A stretch of DNA of 64,000 nucleotides from JBCCFC01 sp965213595. Lineage in GTDB: Bacteria; Chloroflexota; Anaerolineae; Caldilineales; Caldilineaceae. Shown here one piece after another: positions 1-10,106 of the stretch. How positions within the stretch are numbered: position 1 is the stretch's first letter; every line of letters starts with the position of its first letter. The stretch is taken from the NCBI GenBank assembly GCA_965213595.1, contig CBDBZO010000006.1, positions 3,100,001 to 3,164,000 of the forward strand, in the 5' to 3' direction. Made by a program: the position numbers and the translations under genes. The notes under the pieces were generated by a model, which was not told where the DNA came from, did not search any database, and saw only the letters and a list, made by a program, of their open reading frames with translations.

Positions 1-37
1 GGCGTCGGGGTAGGATATGTGATGTTGGTTGGATCGA

Positions 38-180
38 GAGTGCAATGCACGGCGTGGGCGTTGGCTGGGATGCAATCTATTCGGACGCCGTGCAGCGCAC
101 TCGACCAGCTCGCCGCGAGTGCATTGCACGGCGTCCACCAAGACTACAGACGAATCACTGCCCACGCCGTGCGCTGCACT
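38..180. repeat. Four copies of a 17-bp palindromic-type repeat
   Basis: Four copies of one unit lie in alternating orientation at 38-54, 85-101, 118-134 and 164-180. The forward form reads AGTGCATTGCACGGCGT with small variation and the inverted form ACGCCGTGCGCTGCACT. They can pair into hairpins and sit just beyond the 3' end of the sulfatase gene. They resemble, without being identical to, the GTGCGACGCACC repeats near 3.8 kb and 5.2 kb. Nothing else is seen in bases 1-215. Confidence 0.7.
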
Positions 181-215
181 CATAACCCAATCAAGACAGC
201 CCCACGACCACTTTT

Positions 216-1542
216 TCAAGCAGCCTTCCGCACCGGCTCCTTTGGCGACGACCCATCCGCATCGTTCACCCGCGCCCCCTCCGGCGCAGGCACACGACCC
301 GCCAGCAGCGGGTCATCCGTCTCTCGCATCCACGCTTCGAGGCGCGCGCGCAGGTCGGCCAGCACTTCAGCGTAATCGGAGTCAACCGCCAGATTGTTCG
401 ATTCGTTGGGATCGAAGACGAGGTCGTAGAGCTGCTCCGTGTCGGGCTTGCGCTGCCGCCAGCCGTGGTCAAGCCACAGCTGCTTGCTGGGGCTGTCGTC
501 GCAGTTGGGCAGCACGGGGCCGTCGCGCTCGCTCCCGTCAAGATTAGGCCAGCGGCGGATGTACTTCCAGCGCTGCGTGCGCACCGCCCGCTTGGGCTCA
601 TACGCGGCATGATACGTCACCTCCGCAAAAATCGCGTCGTTGATCTCCTCCGCCTCCCCCCGCAGCAGCGGCATCGTCGATTGGCCCTGCGCCCACGCCG
701 GGCGCGCCACCCCCACCAGCTCGCACAGCGTCGGCAGCACATCGATCTGCGAGACCATTCCATCCACCACCTGCCCTGCTTCCAATCCCGGCCCGCGCAG
801 CATCAGCATTACGCCGATGCCGTGATCGGTGAGGCTGCACTTCATCCCCGGAAAGGCCAGCCCGTGATCGGTTGTAATCAGCACGATGGTATTTTCGGCC
901 AGCCCGGCTTCGCCGAGCGCGTGGAGAATGAGGCCGATGCCGTCGTCAAGCTGACGGGCCATGGCGTGGTAGGCGGCCATGTCGCGGCGGACGGCGGGCG
1001 TGTCCGGCAGGGGCGCGGGCGGGAGGATGTAGCGCGCGTCCTCGGCGGCGCTCGGTTCGGGGAATTCGCGGTGCGTCTCGAAAAAGCCCGCTTCGAGGTA
1101 GAAGGGTGCGTCGCCATCGTGTTGACTGGCGTAACTGGCGAGCCACTGCGCCGCCGCGGGCGCGATGTGTTCGGCGCGTCGGCTCTCCGTGTCGAGCACC
1201 TCGCTGTAGCCGACCGTGCTCGCCTCCTTCGCCACATGTTGAATGCCGGCCTGTGCCGTGTGATAGCCCGTGCGCTTGAGCACGTTAGCAAGGTGCTGGT
1301 CATAATTGTTGAGCGACCAGCCGCGGTGGGCCAGCCCCGTCATGCCCGCGCTGTGGGCGGCCTGGCCGGTGAGCAACGCGGCGCGCGAGGGCGAGCAGGT
1401 GGGTGCGGCGCAAAAGGCGCGCCGAAAGAGGACGCCGGATTCGGCGAAGCGCTGAAGGTTGGGCGTCTCGACGGCGTGGCCGTGAGGGCTGGACGTAGCG
1501 GCCGGTGTCGTGCGAGTTGAGGTAGAGAATGTTGGGTGGCAT
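216..1542 (-). CDS. Sulfatase family hydrolase, frameshifted near its start
   Basis: Probable arylsulfatase-type enzyme (alkaline phosphatase superfamily) of about 440 residues. The motif CSPSR matches the C-x-P-S-R signature in which Cys becomes formylglycine, and TTDHG further on fits the metal-binding region. The start ATG at 1542 opens MPPNILYLNSHDTGRYVQP, a normal sulfatase N-terminus, but the frame is lost at about 1484. There the coding strand reads CCCTCACGG; removing one C gives CCCTACGG and restores QPYGHAVETP. As written, the long frame can only start from an unnatural ATG at 1550. It is either a one-base assembly error or a young pseudogene. No export signal is seen. It is transcribed alone. 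Confidence 0.85.
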
Positions 1543-1557
1543 GGGATCACTCGGATG

Positions 1558-1645
1558 ATGGAACGCGGATTGGGCGGATCGGGCGGATTTTTGCGGATTT
1601 TTATCCATCTTCATCTACCTAATCCGCCCAATCCGCGTTCTATTC
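1558..1645. repeat. Intergenic inverted repeat of the 'atccgcccaatccgcg' type
   Basis: The left part reads GAACGCGGATTGGGCGGAT, followed by a spacer rich in GCGGATTTTT; the right part reads AATCCGCCCAATCCGCGTTC. The arms pair over about 20 bp. It lies between the divergent sulfatase and GNAT genes. It belongs to a set of long hairpins in this window built from short periodic units. Confidence 0.6.
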
Positions 1646-1724
1646 TTTAATTGACAGGTGACCGAAATCTTTTTATGCTGCGCACAAGCAGATTGTAATC
1701 TATCCACCGGAGGAGGTCAACGCC

Positions 1725-2822
1725 ATGAATGAGGTCGACAACGCTTTGCAGCAGGCAAACCAAACGCTGAAGAAGCTGGGGCTGGAGGTGCGCCGCTTTG
1801 ACATCGAACACGCGAGCGACGACGATTGGGTGGCGCTGCAGGCGCTGCGCGACCGCCGCCGCGCTGAGTTCTCGCCGGACGATCCACCCTACCCCCTGGA
1901 GCACTTACAGCAAAATCTGCGCACCATTCCCGCTTTTGTCGATTACGACCTCTGGCTCATCTGGCGACCCATCTACGAATCCGAGCCGGAGGCGGTGGCG
2001 AGCGTGAACACGCAAATTGTCCACACGGAGAGCAATCAAAATTTGATGGAGTTCAACGCGTACGTCGTCGACGAGTGGCGACGCAAGGGCATTGCGCGGG
2101 CGCTGCTGCCGCTCATCGTGGCGCAGGCCGAGCAGCATCAGCGTGACTCGTTCATTGTCGACACGTTTGATCACGTGCCGTCGGGCGAGCAATTTATGCA
2201 GCGGCTGGGCGCGCAGCGTGGCCTCACCTTCCGCACCAGCCAGGTAGCGGCGGCGGAGATTGATCGCGAGTTGATGCAGCAGTGGCAGGGGCAGGTCGAC
2301 GGCGAGGGGCTGGAGTTTGGGCTGTGGGATGGGGCTTACCCGGAGGCGGAGTTGGCAGCCATTGCCGCGCTCAAGGAGACGATGAACACGCAGCCGTTTG
2401 AGGCGTTGGAGGTCGAGGACGAGAAAGTCACGCCGGAGCGACTGCGGCAAATCGATGAGATGCTGACCAAGCGCGGCAACAGGCGCTGGACGACCTGGGT
2501 GCGCAGTGCCGAGACCGGCGAATACGCTGGCTACAGCGACGTTTACTGGCAGCCGGGCGAGCCGCACCTCGCGCACCAGGGTGATACGGCCGTCGTGCCC
2601 AGCTACCGACGGCGCGGGCTGGGTCGCTGGCTCAAGGGGCGCATGGCCGAGCAGCTGCTGGCGGACAAGCCGGAGGTCGAGTTTATCCGCACGGGCAATG
2701 CGCAGTCCAACGAGGGGATGCTGAAGATCAACCACGAGATGGGCTTTCGCGATTACAAGGTGCATGTGGTTTGGCAGCTGCCGCTGTCCAAGGTGAAGGC
2801 GTATGTGGCGGGGACGGAATGA
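1725..2822 (+). CDS. Tandem GNAT-family N-acetyltransferase
   Basis: 365 residues, about twice a single GNAT domain. The N-terminal half holds VDEWRRKGIARALLPL and the C-terminal half VVPSYRRRGLGRWLKGR; both match the acetyl-CoA-binding motif A (R/Q-x-x-G-x-G/A), so two GNAT folds lie in tandem. This layout resembles mycothiol synthase-like and other double-GNAT proteins. The substrate cannot be told from sequence. A strong ribosome site, GGAGGAGG at 1709-1716, fixes the ATG start. The gene appears monocistronic, with a lipoprotein gene about 100 bp downstream. Confidence 0.8.
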   Translation: MNEVDNALQQANQTLKKLGLEVRRFDIEHASDDDWVALQALRDRRRAEFSPDDPPYPLEHLQQNLRTIPAFVDYDLWLIWRPIYESEPEAVASVNTQIVHTESNQNLMEFNAYVVDEWRRKGIARALLPLIVAQAEQHQRDSFIVDTFDHVPSGEQFMQRLGAQRGLTFRTSQVAAAEIDRELMQQWQGQVDGEGLEFGLWDGAYPEAELAAIAALKETMNTQPFEALEVEDEKVTPERLRQIDEMLTKRGNRRWTTWVRSAETGEYAGYSDVYWQPGEPHLAHQGDTAVVPSYRRRGLGRWLKGRMAEQLLADKPEVEFIRTGNAQSNEGMLKINHEMGFRDYKVHVVWQLPLSKVKAYVAGTE

Positions 2823-2923
2823 TTGACAGGCCAAATTCTTGCGCGATTCGCCATCGTGCGGGATGATACTTGAGCCATGCGCGAAGCGGAGAATCCGACG
2901 CGCTCACCCCCAAGGAGCTTTGT

Positions 2924-3637
2924 ATGCAAACATTTTTGTCGCGCCTGCTGATGGCCACGGCGCTGAGCGTAGCGCTGGCGCTGGCGGGCTGTGGACTGCC
3001 GGCAACCTCGGACGCAGCCGACGCCGAAGTCGTCACCAGCGATGTCGACGCGACGGTGCAGGCGGCCGTGCAGGCCACGGTCAACGCCACGCTGATCGAA
3101 GAAGCGGTTCGACAGACCGTCGAGGCCAGCGGTGTCGAGGCGGATGCGGACAACGCCGAGAGGTCGAACGAACAGCCCACTGAAGAGGCGACCGAAGAGC
3201 CAACTGAAGAATCAGCCGAAGAAGCTGTCGAAGCGGTCACCATTGAAGACGATACGGCGAGCGATGTTGATCAATCACCCGTGGCGGGTGGCGAGTTCAA
3301 CGCACTCTTTCCCCAAGTCGCCGCCCCGCTCGATTTGGTCTACACCCAAGAGCGGGAAGGCTTCGCCCAGGCCGAGCTAAGCGACGACGGCGAGGAAGTC
3401 GCCACGCTTTCCGTTTCGGATACGAATACCAACCCCAGCGCCCGCGACAAATTCGACGGCAGCGACATCGAAATCGCTGGCTATCCGGCAGCGGCAGTCG
3501 GCAGCCAGGGCACGGCGATTCTGATCGACAATCGCTTCCAGATTCAGGTGCGCTCGCGCGTCGATTCGTTTACCGAGGACGACCGCAGCGAGTGGCTCAG
3601 CCGCTTTGATCTCGCAGGCATTGCGGGCTTGCGGTAG
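2924..3637 (+). CDS. Putative lipoprotein with acidic linker
   Basis: 237 residues from the ATG at 2924, chosen because AAGGAG lies at 2912-2917 and because a signal peptide follows at once. The lipobox LALAGC places the lipidated Cys at about residue 24. A long Glu/Ala/Thr/Val-rich low-complexity linker follows (about residues 28-120), then a compact domain of about 110 residues starting near FNALFPQVAAPLDLVY. No family was recognised for that domain. It is probably anchored on the outer face of the membrane, with the linker as spacer. A longer frame from 2870 exists but lacks a ribosome site. Confidence 0.7.
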   Translation: MQTFLSRLLMATALSVALALAGCGLPATSDAADAEVVTSDVDATVQAAVQATVNATLIEEAVRQTVEASGVEADADNAERSNEQPTEEATEEPTEESAEEAVEAVTIEDDTASDVDQSPVAGGEFNALFPQVAAPLDLVYTQEREGFAQAELSDDGEEVATLSVSDTNTNPSARDKFDGSDIEIAGYPAAAVGSQGTAILIDNRFQIQVRSRVDSFTEDDRSEWLSRFDLAGIAGLR

Positions 3638-3699
3638 AAACGGCAACCCGGCAGAAGCCAGCTTTTTATGAAGCCGCAGAAATTATTTTGGTAACACGA

Positions 3700-4140
3700 G
3701 ACGGCGGAATATGTCATTCTCGCCGGGTACTCCCTGGGTGCGCAATGGCGTCAAGGCAATTCCAGGAAATTAACTATACCGGGGTAAGCCATGTTGGATG
3801 TGCGACGCACCTCAGAAGGTGCGACGCACGGTCGACTCTCTCTCTGGTGCGGCCAACACAGCCTACGGTGCGTTGCACTTTCCCAAGTGCGACGCACCTC
3901 CATCACAATCAGCCGTGGTATATTTACAATCTTGGATTAGCCTAAGTTAGGGCGTTCTCGTTTCATGCTCCGCGTGGCAACCTGATTGCTTAACTTAACG
4001 CCATTGCGCGCAGGCGGGAATCCGTGAATCAGGTATCCGAGTTCTCGGCTAATTTTCATCGTTGATGGTTGTACCAAGCATGGATTCTTGCCTTCGCAGG
4101 AATGACAAGTTGCGCCTTCTCGCATCATCAAAGTGATTTC
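3700..4140. repeat. Gene-free stretch with GTGCGACGCACC and 'GGCGGGAATCC' repeats
   Basis: The 3638-4253 gap holds no convincing gene. At 3797-3900 the unit GTGCGACGCACC and variants recur in both orientations. At 4008-4110, GCGCAGGCGGGAATCC faces GGATTCTTGCCTTCGCAGG, the inverted-repeat style common in environmental genomes. A small reverse frame at 3937-4131 translates this repeat and is not a gene. The promoter of the next gene should lie at about 4140-4240, but no clear hexamers were found. Confidence 0.55.
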
Positions 4141-4253
4141 TGACCCTTTGTGAAGAAGACCAACTTCTGGGTCACACGACTACACTGTGTAGAACCCTTG
4201 GGCCATCTCTACCTACCAAACTTCACCGCGCTCCGTGCGCGTAAGGAACTATT

Positions 4254-5141
4254 ATGAGTAAATCAATCGTCCAGGAGATCAACGACCTGCCCGAACGCAA
4301 CGTCACCGTGCGCGTGCTCAACTCGCTCGATACGTTCGCGCCCGGCAAGTGGGAAAACATTACGGACTGGGATACGATGGTGCAAAGCGTCACGCGGGAG
4401 ACCGACGCCGCGCTGATTGCGTCGGTGACGAAGCGCGCCGAGGAGCTGTACAGCGAGCGCGGCCAGCGCTACCAGCGGGCGATGATGCTCTACCGCACCG
4501 TTGACCGAACGGATAAGGCGCTGGCGACGGCTGCCCTGGCCAACAAAGTCGGCGAGCGCATCGGCTTTCTCTCGTTTCTACAGCGCCTCACGCCTAAGGC
4601 CGACCGCGCGCAGACCATCGACTTCAGCCTGAAGCTGGTCGTGGAGCTGCTGGCTTTCTGCGCCGTCAACGGCATCCCCGGCGACAGCATCAAGGATTTT
4701 GTGCGCGCGCTCAACGCCTATACCGACGACGCGGGGATGCGCATGGCGGCGCTCGTCACGCTGGACGGCATCATCCCGCTGGGGCCAGATGTGGCTCGCT
4801 TGGCGCTGGACGCGCTGGATAAAACATCGCCCGACGAGCTAAACAAGAACCAGACTTACACCAGCATCCGCGACGAAATCCCCGGCAGCACCGACCAGGA
4901 ACGGCTCAACTTTATCCAGGAGAGCCTGGGCGAGACGCAGGGCTGGATCAGCGGCTTTGTCGACAAGCACGACCTGACGGCGGAGAAGGCGCTCCAAAAC
5001 GTGCGTCGCTTTGTGGACGTCTCCGATGATCGGCTCGACTACCTGGGCGCGTTCTTCGACATGACCACCGACTACTACACCCACACGGGCACACAATCCG
5101 TCGCGCGCAGCCTGATCGAACGCTCGGTGAACGAGATTTAG
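4254..5141 (+). CDS. Hypothetical alpha-helical protein
   Basis: 295 residues with no recognised family. The sequence is rich in Ala, Leu, Asp and Arg in amphipathic helical patterns throughout, with no signal peptide and no membrane segment, so a soluble all-helical cytoplasmic protein is likely. Pieces such as ALIASVTKRAEELYSERGQR look like helical-repeat solenoid material, though no clear TPR consensus is met. A weak ribosome site AAGGAAC precedes the ATG. It is monocistronic, with a probable terminator at 5292-5327. Confidence 0.65.
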   Translation: MSKSIVQEINDLPERNVTVRVLNSLDTFAPGKWENITDWDTMVQSVTRETDAALIASVTKRAEELYSERGQRYQRAMMLYRTVDRTDKALATAALANKVGERIGFLSFLQRLTPKADRAQTIDFSLKLVVELLAFCAVNGIPGDSIKDFVRALNAYTDDAGMRMAALVTLDGIIPLGPDVARLALDALDKTSPDELNKNQTYTSIRDEIPGSTDQERLNFIQESLGETQGWISGFVDKHDLTAEKALQNVRRFVDVSDDRLDYLGAFFDMTTDYYTHTGTQSVARSLIERSVNEI

Positions 5142-5184
5142 GCCGGCAGCGGTTCATTTACATTAAGGTTCTCTGAGCTTTTGT

Positions 5185-5275
5185 GGAGTGGGAAGGCAAG
5201 GCTCGACCGACGGTGCGTCGCACTTTCCGAAGATAGTGCTGGCGAACTTGCTCGTTGCACTCCACAATTCCTCAG
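5185..5275. repeat. GTGCGTCGCAC-type hairpin repeat
   Basis: GGTGCGTCGCACTTTCC and a degenerate TTGCTCGTTGCACTCC belong to the same family as the repeats at 3797-3900. They lie between the helical-protein gene and its terminator. Confidence 0.5.
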
Positions 5276-5291
5276 AAAACCACAGTCAATA

Positions 5292-5327
5292 AGGGGGCTG
5301 GCGTCTTTGGATGCTGGCCCCCTTTTG
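5292..5327 (+). terminator. Rho-independent terminator
   Basis: The stem AGGGGGCTGGCGTC pairs with GATGCTGGCCCCCT (with G-T wobbles) around a TTTG loop and is followed by TTTT. It lies about 150 bp after the hypothetical helical-protein gene. From here to the next gene (5328-5741) no gene or repeat was recognised. Confidence 0.6.
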
Positions 5328-5741
5328 CTTAACGCCATCTCCAAAAACCTTTCCTCTCCATACGTTGTAACCTTTGAGCAAACAACAAAAAAGGTTTGTA
5401 TGCCTGTCGTACCCTTCTCACCAAAAATCCGTAGCGCCGCAGCCCAGCACGTTTAACCCTACTGACCTATACTCGGCGTAAATCTCTACGCCGTCGCACA
5501 GCAGGTCCTCGCTGCACCTCCACCGCTCTCCTTCGACCTTTCACCGTAAACAGAGATTACAAAGTCCCCCATCCCTGTTGGCTGGCGTCTCGGCTTTACC
5601 GGGCGCTTGTCAATGCTTACGCGGTGCAATCTCGCATCCGTGCCTTGACGCGCGCCCTGTCGCGGGCTGCCCTTTTTACCCTGAGTGTGTTCAACCGGAT
5701 CGTCCTGCTCTGGGATGACCGACACGTGAGGAGCAACATCC

Positions 5742-8700
5742 ATGAAGTTTCAACAGACAGGTCGTTTTCGCTGGATTGGGCCGGTGACCCGACGGCGGGG
5801 CGGCATCATCCTCCTGCTGTGCCTGATTCTCGCCGCGGCCAGCGTTCTCTTTCAACGCACGATTCTGGCGCAGGAAGATGGCGACGGCAACGTCTTTCTG
5901 CCGCTTGTGAGCAGCAGCGGCGAGGGCGACAGCCCCGCCCCGCAGACGCCGGCAGCGCCCCAAACGCCGGGCGCACCCGGCCCCCAAGAGCCGACGCTCG
6001 ATAACGTCACCGTTGGCGTGCGGCAGGTGGGCGAGCAGCGCTATCTCGTCGCGGGGGCCAGGAGCGGCTACCCAGGGCTGGCGCTGTACACCTATGCCAA
6101 CGACGATGAAAGCACGTCGAAGAGCCTCTGCACCGCGGAATGCACCACCGCGTGGCCCCCGCTGACCGTCTCCTCGGCGGAGGCGCTGATCGGCGCGACG
6201 GAACTCTCCGCCGCGCTGGGAACCGTACAGCGCGAGGACGGCACGCTCCAGGTTACCTACGCGGGCTGGCCGCTCTACCGCTACGCCGGCGATCTCAAGG
6301 CGGGCGACGCCAACGGCGAGGGCATCGAGGGGCTGTGGTGGCGCAGCGAGGCGCTTGCCTACAGCAATCAATCCGACGGCGAGCTGCCCACGGAAAATCT
6401 GCTCTCCCTCTCTGCCGTCACCGTTTTGAGCGATTTTGCCGAGGCCAACACCATCGCCGTCAACCAGCCCAGCCGCGACGAGTGGCACACGGTGGCGCTG
6501 CAGCAAACGTATACTCGCCCCGTTATCGTTATGCAGCCGCTGTCGTCGCGCGGTCGCCATCCCGTTACGATTCGAGTGCGCAACGTAACGAGCGACAGCT
6601 TTGACTTTAAGATTGACGAGTGGCCCTACCTGGACGGCTGGCACACGGATGAGACGATCCACTATCTGGCGGTGGAGGCAGGAAGCCACGCGCTGCCGGG
6701 TGGGAGCGGAGTCATTCAAGCGGGCACGGCGCGCATCGACCACCGCTTTACGACGGTTGATTTTGCGGAACCCTTTGCCAACCCGCCCGTCGTCTTTTCG
6801 CAGATCGAGAGCGTGCGCGATGAAGAGCCAGCGACGACGCGCCAGCGCGGCGTTACGGCTGGTCAATTTGAGCTGCGCCTCTCCGAAGCCGAGGCCAGCG
6901 ATCGCCCACACGAGATTGAAAGCGTGGGCTACATCGCGGTGACGCCGGGGCAGTTCAACTTCGACGGACAAATTCTAGACGTGGGGATGACGCCCGACCG
7001 CGTCACCCACCGCTGGTATCCCATCACCTTTAGCGCCGCCTACCAAGGTGCGGCCTTCCTCGCGGCGATGCAGACGGCGGACGGCGGCAATCCGGCGGGG
7101 CTGCGCTACAACAACTTTGGGGAGAGCGGGGTGGAGGTCTTTGTCGAAGAGGAGCAGTCGCTCGACGATGAAATCTCGCACACGACAGAAGTGGTGGGCT
7201 ATCTGGTGGTCGGGCGCACGGTCGGCGCGGCCCCCACGGTGACGCCGCCGCCGCCCACGCCCACGCTGCCGCCCACGATCACGCCCGTGGCCACGCCGAC
7301 CAATCAGCCCAATCCGACCCCCACGCCCGTTGCCAACCCGGAGGAGGCGACGCTTCAGATCATGGATGCGCGGCGCGTTCGCAACGTCTATGAAACGGGT
7401 GGTGAGGAAACAGAGGGTGACCGTGCCCAAATCAGAATTCGCCGCTCGACGAGCGGCCAGGCGGCCACGGTAAACTTCGCGCTATTGGGCGCGGAGAATC
7501 CAAACAAAGGCTCAGCATCTGCGGATGACTATATTATCCGCAACGGGGACGACGAGATCATCGACGGACGGCTGGCCTTTGCCGCTGGCGAATCCGTGCA
7601 GACGCTCACCGTGGAAGCCGTGGCCGACGAGCGGATCGAGGTTCCCGAAGCGCTGCGCATCCAGCTTCAGGCGGGGCCGGGCTTTACCGTCCTGCCCAAC
7701 GTCGGCGAGACGACCGTCCTGCTAAGCGACGGCGAAGCTGGCGTCACCACGGGCAGCCGGCTCTTCGTCGCGCAGATGACGGCCGCGCCGGGGACGGATT
7801 CCGGGGCAACGGGGCTGGCTACCGTACAGCTTTCCAACGACAACAGCTACGGGCTCTTTGGCATCAACTTCAGTGGACTCAGCAGCCTTCAGACCTCCGG
7901 CCACTTTTTTGCTGGAGACCCGATTTCTGGCTCGATTGTCTACAGCTTTCGCGGCGGGCAGCTGGCGGATCAGATGTGGGAGATTGCCGCGGCCGGACCA
8001 AGCGTGACAGACCAGGCCATGCTGGATTCGCTCTTGGGCGGCAAGCTTTACGTCAACGTGGCGTCCGCTGAGCACCCAGATGGCGAACTCTACGGCACGC
8101 TGCGTCTTGCCCAGGGCACGCCCGACACACAACCCCCGCCCCCGCCCGATCCCATCGAGCCGCTGACGGGCGATGCGCTGGAGCGCGACATCGCCCTCTT
8201 CCTGCAGCAGGCCACCTTTGGCCCCACCGTCGAAAGCGTGGCCGATATGCAGGCGCGCGTCGAGCGCCACAGCGGCGATCACGTCAAGGCTTATGCCGAG
8301 TGGATCGACGAGCAGATGGCGATGCAGGGGCCCTCGATTGCACAGTTTATGGACGCCAATTTGCAGCTTCAGCTGGTCAACACCAACGGCGACCTCGCGC
8401 CGCTGGCGACGCGCTCCTCGTGGAGCTTCTACCCGGCCTGGTACACACAGGCCGTCTACGCCAAGGCGCAGCTGCGGGAGCGCACGGCCTTTGCCCTGAG
8501 CGAAATCTTTGTCGTCTCCCACAATGATCCGTATCTCTTCGAGAACCCCTGGGCCACGGCGGGCTACTACGACATGCTCAAGGAGAACGCCTTTGCGCCC
8601 TATGAGACGCTGCTGACGGACGTCTCTACACACCCGGCCATGGGCTGGTATCTTTCGCACCTCAAGAATCAAGCCGAACAGCGGGACGCAGCGGGAGAGG

Positions 8701-10106
8701 TCATTTCCTCGCCGGACGAAAACTACGCGCGCGAGGTGATGCAGCTCTTCTCGATTGGCTTGGTGATGCAGCACCGAGATGGTTCGTTTATCATCGGCGC
8801 GGACGGCCTGCCCCTGCGCACCTACGACCAGGAGGACATCACCGAGCTGGCGCGTGCCTTCACCGGTTGGTCCTACAGCGTGCAAAGGGAGGGCGACACG
8901 CTGGAGACCGTCGAAAACGACGATTTCTTCTACCGGCCCGGGCGCATTCGCGACCAACCGCGAAAGTATCTCCAGCCGTCGCTGGCGGAGCCGCTCAAGG
9001 GCTTTGAGGACAACGGCCTGCCGCAGAATGACCGCAACTACGAGCGCTACCACGACAACGGCGAGAAGCAGTGGCTGGGCCAAACCATCCCCGCCGGGCA
9101 GACGGCCGAGCAGGAGATGGCGCAGGTGATGCGCGTGCTGAGCGAGCACCCCAATACCGCGCCCTTTATCAGCTATCGGCTGATCCAGCGCTTTGTGATG
9201 TCCAATCCGTCGCCCGGCTACATCTACCGCACGGCCAGCGTCTTTGAGGAGAGCAACGGCAATTTAGGCGCGGTCGTCAAGGCCATTCTGTTGGACCCGG
9301 AAGCGCGCAATCCAAGCGCCGCCTCGCAGCTGGGGAACGGCAAAGTCAAAGAGCCGGTGATCCAGATGGTGGCGCTGATGCGGCTGCTGAGGGCGCAATC
9401 CGACGCGCCGCCGCCCTACGATTTGGCGGCGCTCCAGACCTACGGCTACACGCCCGCCGACGTGCAGCGCCTGGAATCCGATGCCTCGCTGCTCTACCTG
9501 ACGGGCTGCCTGCCGCGCTGCGACTACGGCATCGACCAGCCGCCGCTCGGTGCGCCGACGGTCTTCAACTGGTTCCTGCCCACGTATGCCCCAGCCGGCC
9601 CCGTCGCCGATGCCGGGCTTGTGGGGCCGGAGCTTCAGCTAACGGATGAGAGCAACACGATTGGACGCTACAACGCCATCTACGAGTTTGTGCTGTCGAA
9701 CAAGGGGCTGCGCGGCATCCGCTACCGGCAAGACGAGCCGCAGACGCGCATCCTTTACGCACAGCCGACGTGGCTGCTGGATGCTTACTTGGCGGTGATG
9801 GACTCGAACAAGGATGGTCAACTGACGCCGGACGACGCCAGCTATGCCGACGCCGCCCAGGTGCGCGCCGCCAGCGCCGCGCTGGTCGATCGGGCGGATG
9901 ATTACCTGTGCGCTGGTCGGCTCCAGGCTGGGGCCACGGGCAACGCGGAGAGCGACCCGCGCGAGATCATTATCACGGGGGTGGTGGATTCCGTGGCGAA
10001 CTGGGACGGCGGCTCGCCGGAGTACGCGGTTCAGGCGCGGGATGCGCGCCTGCAGGAGACGCTCTTCCTGGTGGCGTCCGCCCCGCAGTGTTCGTTTACG
10101 GAATAA
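5742..10106 (+). CDS. Giant secreted DUF1800 protein with COG4315, Calx-beta and CHRD modules
   Basis: 1454 residues. A signal/anchor (about residues 18-45) is followed by these modules. About 85-205 is a COG4315-like module (LYTYANDD, CTTAWPPL, LYRYAGD). About 235-495 holds three similar beta-rich repeats of about 90 residues, each ending in a VGYIAVTPG- or VGYLVVGRT-like strand. About 500-535 is a Pro/Thr linker. About 555-665 is Calx-beta-like. About 668-790 is CHRD-like (TGLATVQLS, LYVNVASAEHPDGELYG). About 810-1454 is the DUF1800 domain, with ALERDIALFLQQATFGPT, NYAREVMQLFSIGL and LARAFTGWSY. DUF1800 proteins pair with DUF1501 proteins, as here. Function is unknown; an exported surface protein is likely. 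Confidence 0.85.
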   Translation: MKFQQTGRFRWIGPVTRRRGGIILLLCLILAAASVLFQRTILAQEDGDGNVFLPLVSSSGEGDSPAPQTPAAPQTPGAPGPQEPTLDNVTVGVRQVGEQRYLVAGARSGYPGLALYTYANDDESTSKSLCTAECTTAWPPLTVSSAEALIGATELSAALGTVQREDGTLQVTYAGWPLYRYAGDLKAGDANGEGIEGLWWRSEALAYSNQSDGELPTENLLSLSAVTVLSDFAEANTIAVNQPSRDEWHTVALQQTYTRPVIVMQPLSSRGRHPVTIRVRNVTSDSFDFKIDEWPYLDGWHTDETIHYLAVEAGSHALPGGSGVIQAGTARIDHRFTTVDFAEPFANPPVVFSQIESVRDEEPATTRQRGVTAGQFELRLSEAEASDRPHEIESVGYIAVTPGQFNFDGQILDVGMTPDRVTHRWYPITFSAAYQGAAFLAAMQTADGGNPAGLRYNNFGESGVEVFVEEEQSLDDEISHTTEVVGYLVVGRTVGAAPTVTPPPPTPTLPPTITPVATPTNQPNPTPTPVANPEEATLQIMDARRVRNVYETGGEETEGDRAQIRIRRSTSGQAATVNFALLGAENPNKGSASADDYIIRNGDDEIIDGRLAFAAGESVQTLTVEAVADERIEVPEALRIQLQAGPGFTVLPNVGETTVLLSDGEAGVTTGSRLFVAQMTAAPGTDSGATGLATVQLSNDNSYGLFGINFSGLSSLQTSGHFFAGDPISGSIVYSFRGGQLADQMWEIAAAGPSVTDQAMLDSLLGGKLYVNVASAEHPDGELYGTLRLAQGTPDTQPPPPPDPIEPLTGDALERDIALFLQQATFGPTVESVADMQARVERHSGDHVKAYAEWIDEQMAMQGPSIAQFMDANLQLQLVNTNGDLAPLATRSSWSFYPAWYTQAVYAKAQLRERTAFALSEIFVVSHNDPYLFENPWATAGYYDMLKENAFAPYETLLTDVSTHPAMGWYLSHLKNQAEQRDAAGEVISSPDENYAREVMQLFSIGLVMQHRDGSFIIGADGLPLRTYDQEDITELARAFTGWSYSVQREGDTLETVENDDFFYRPGRIRDQPRKYLQPSLAEPLKGFEDNGLPQNDRNYERYHDNGEKQWLGQTIPAGQTAEQEMAQVMRVLSEHPNTAPFISYRLIQRFVMSNPSPGYIYRTASVFEESNGNLGAVVKAILLDPEARNPSAASQLGNGKVKEPVIQMVALMRLLRAQSDAPPPYDLAALQTYGYTPADVQRLESDASLLYLTGCLPRCDYGIDQPPLGAPTVFNWFLPTYAPAGPVADAGLVGPELQLTDESNTIGRYNAIYEFVLSNKGLRGIRYRQDEPQTRILYAQPTWLLDAYLAVMDSNKDGQLTPDDASYADAAQVRAASAALVDRADDYLCAGRLQAGATGNAESDPREIIITGVVDSVANWDGGSPEYAVQARDARLQETLFLVASAPQCSFTE

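Noticed and set aside
38..180. Possible CRISPR array at the window start
   Set aside because: The repeats alternate in orientation and the spacing is irregular (47, 33 and 46 bp start to start). No cas genes are present; they are hairpin repeats.
3937..4131. Small reverse frame near 4 kb
   Set aside because: Its translation is that of a common intergenic repeat (GGAATCC/GCAGG type), with no start signal.
5691..6971. Long open frame on the minus strand opposite the DUF1800 gene
   Set aside because: Arg/Ala/Gly-rich composition typical of antisense translation of high-GC genes. No ribosome site or family motif, while the plus-strand gene has clear domains. The same applies to 7722-9149 and 11187-12314.
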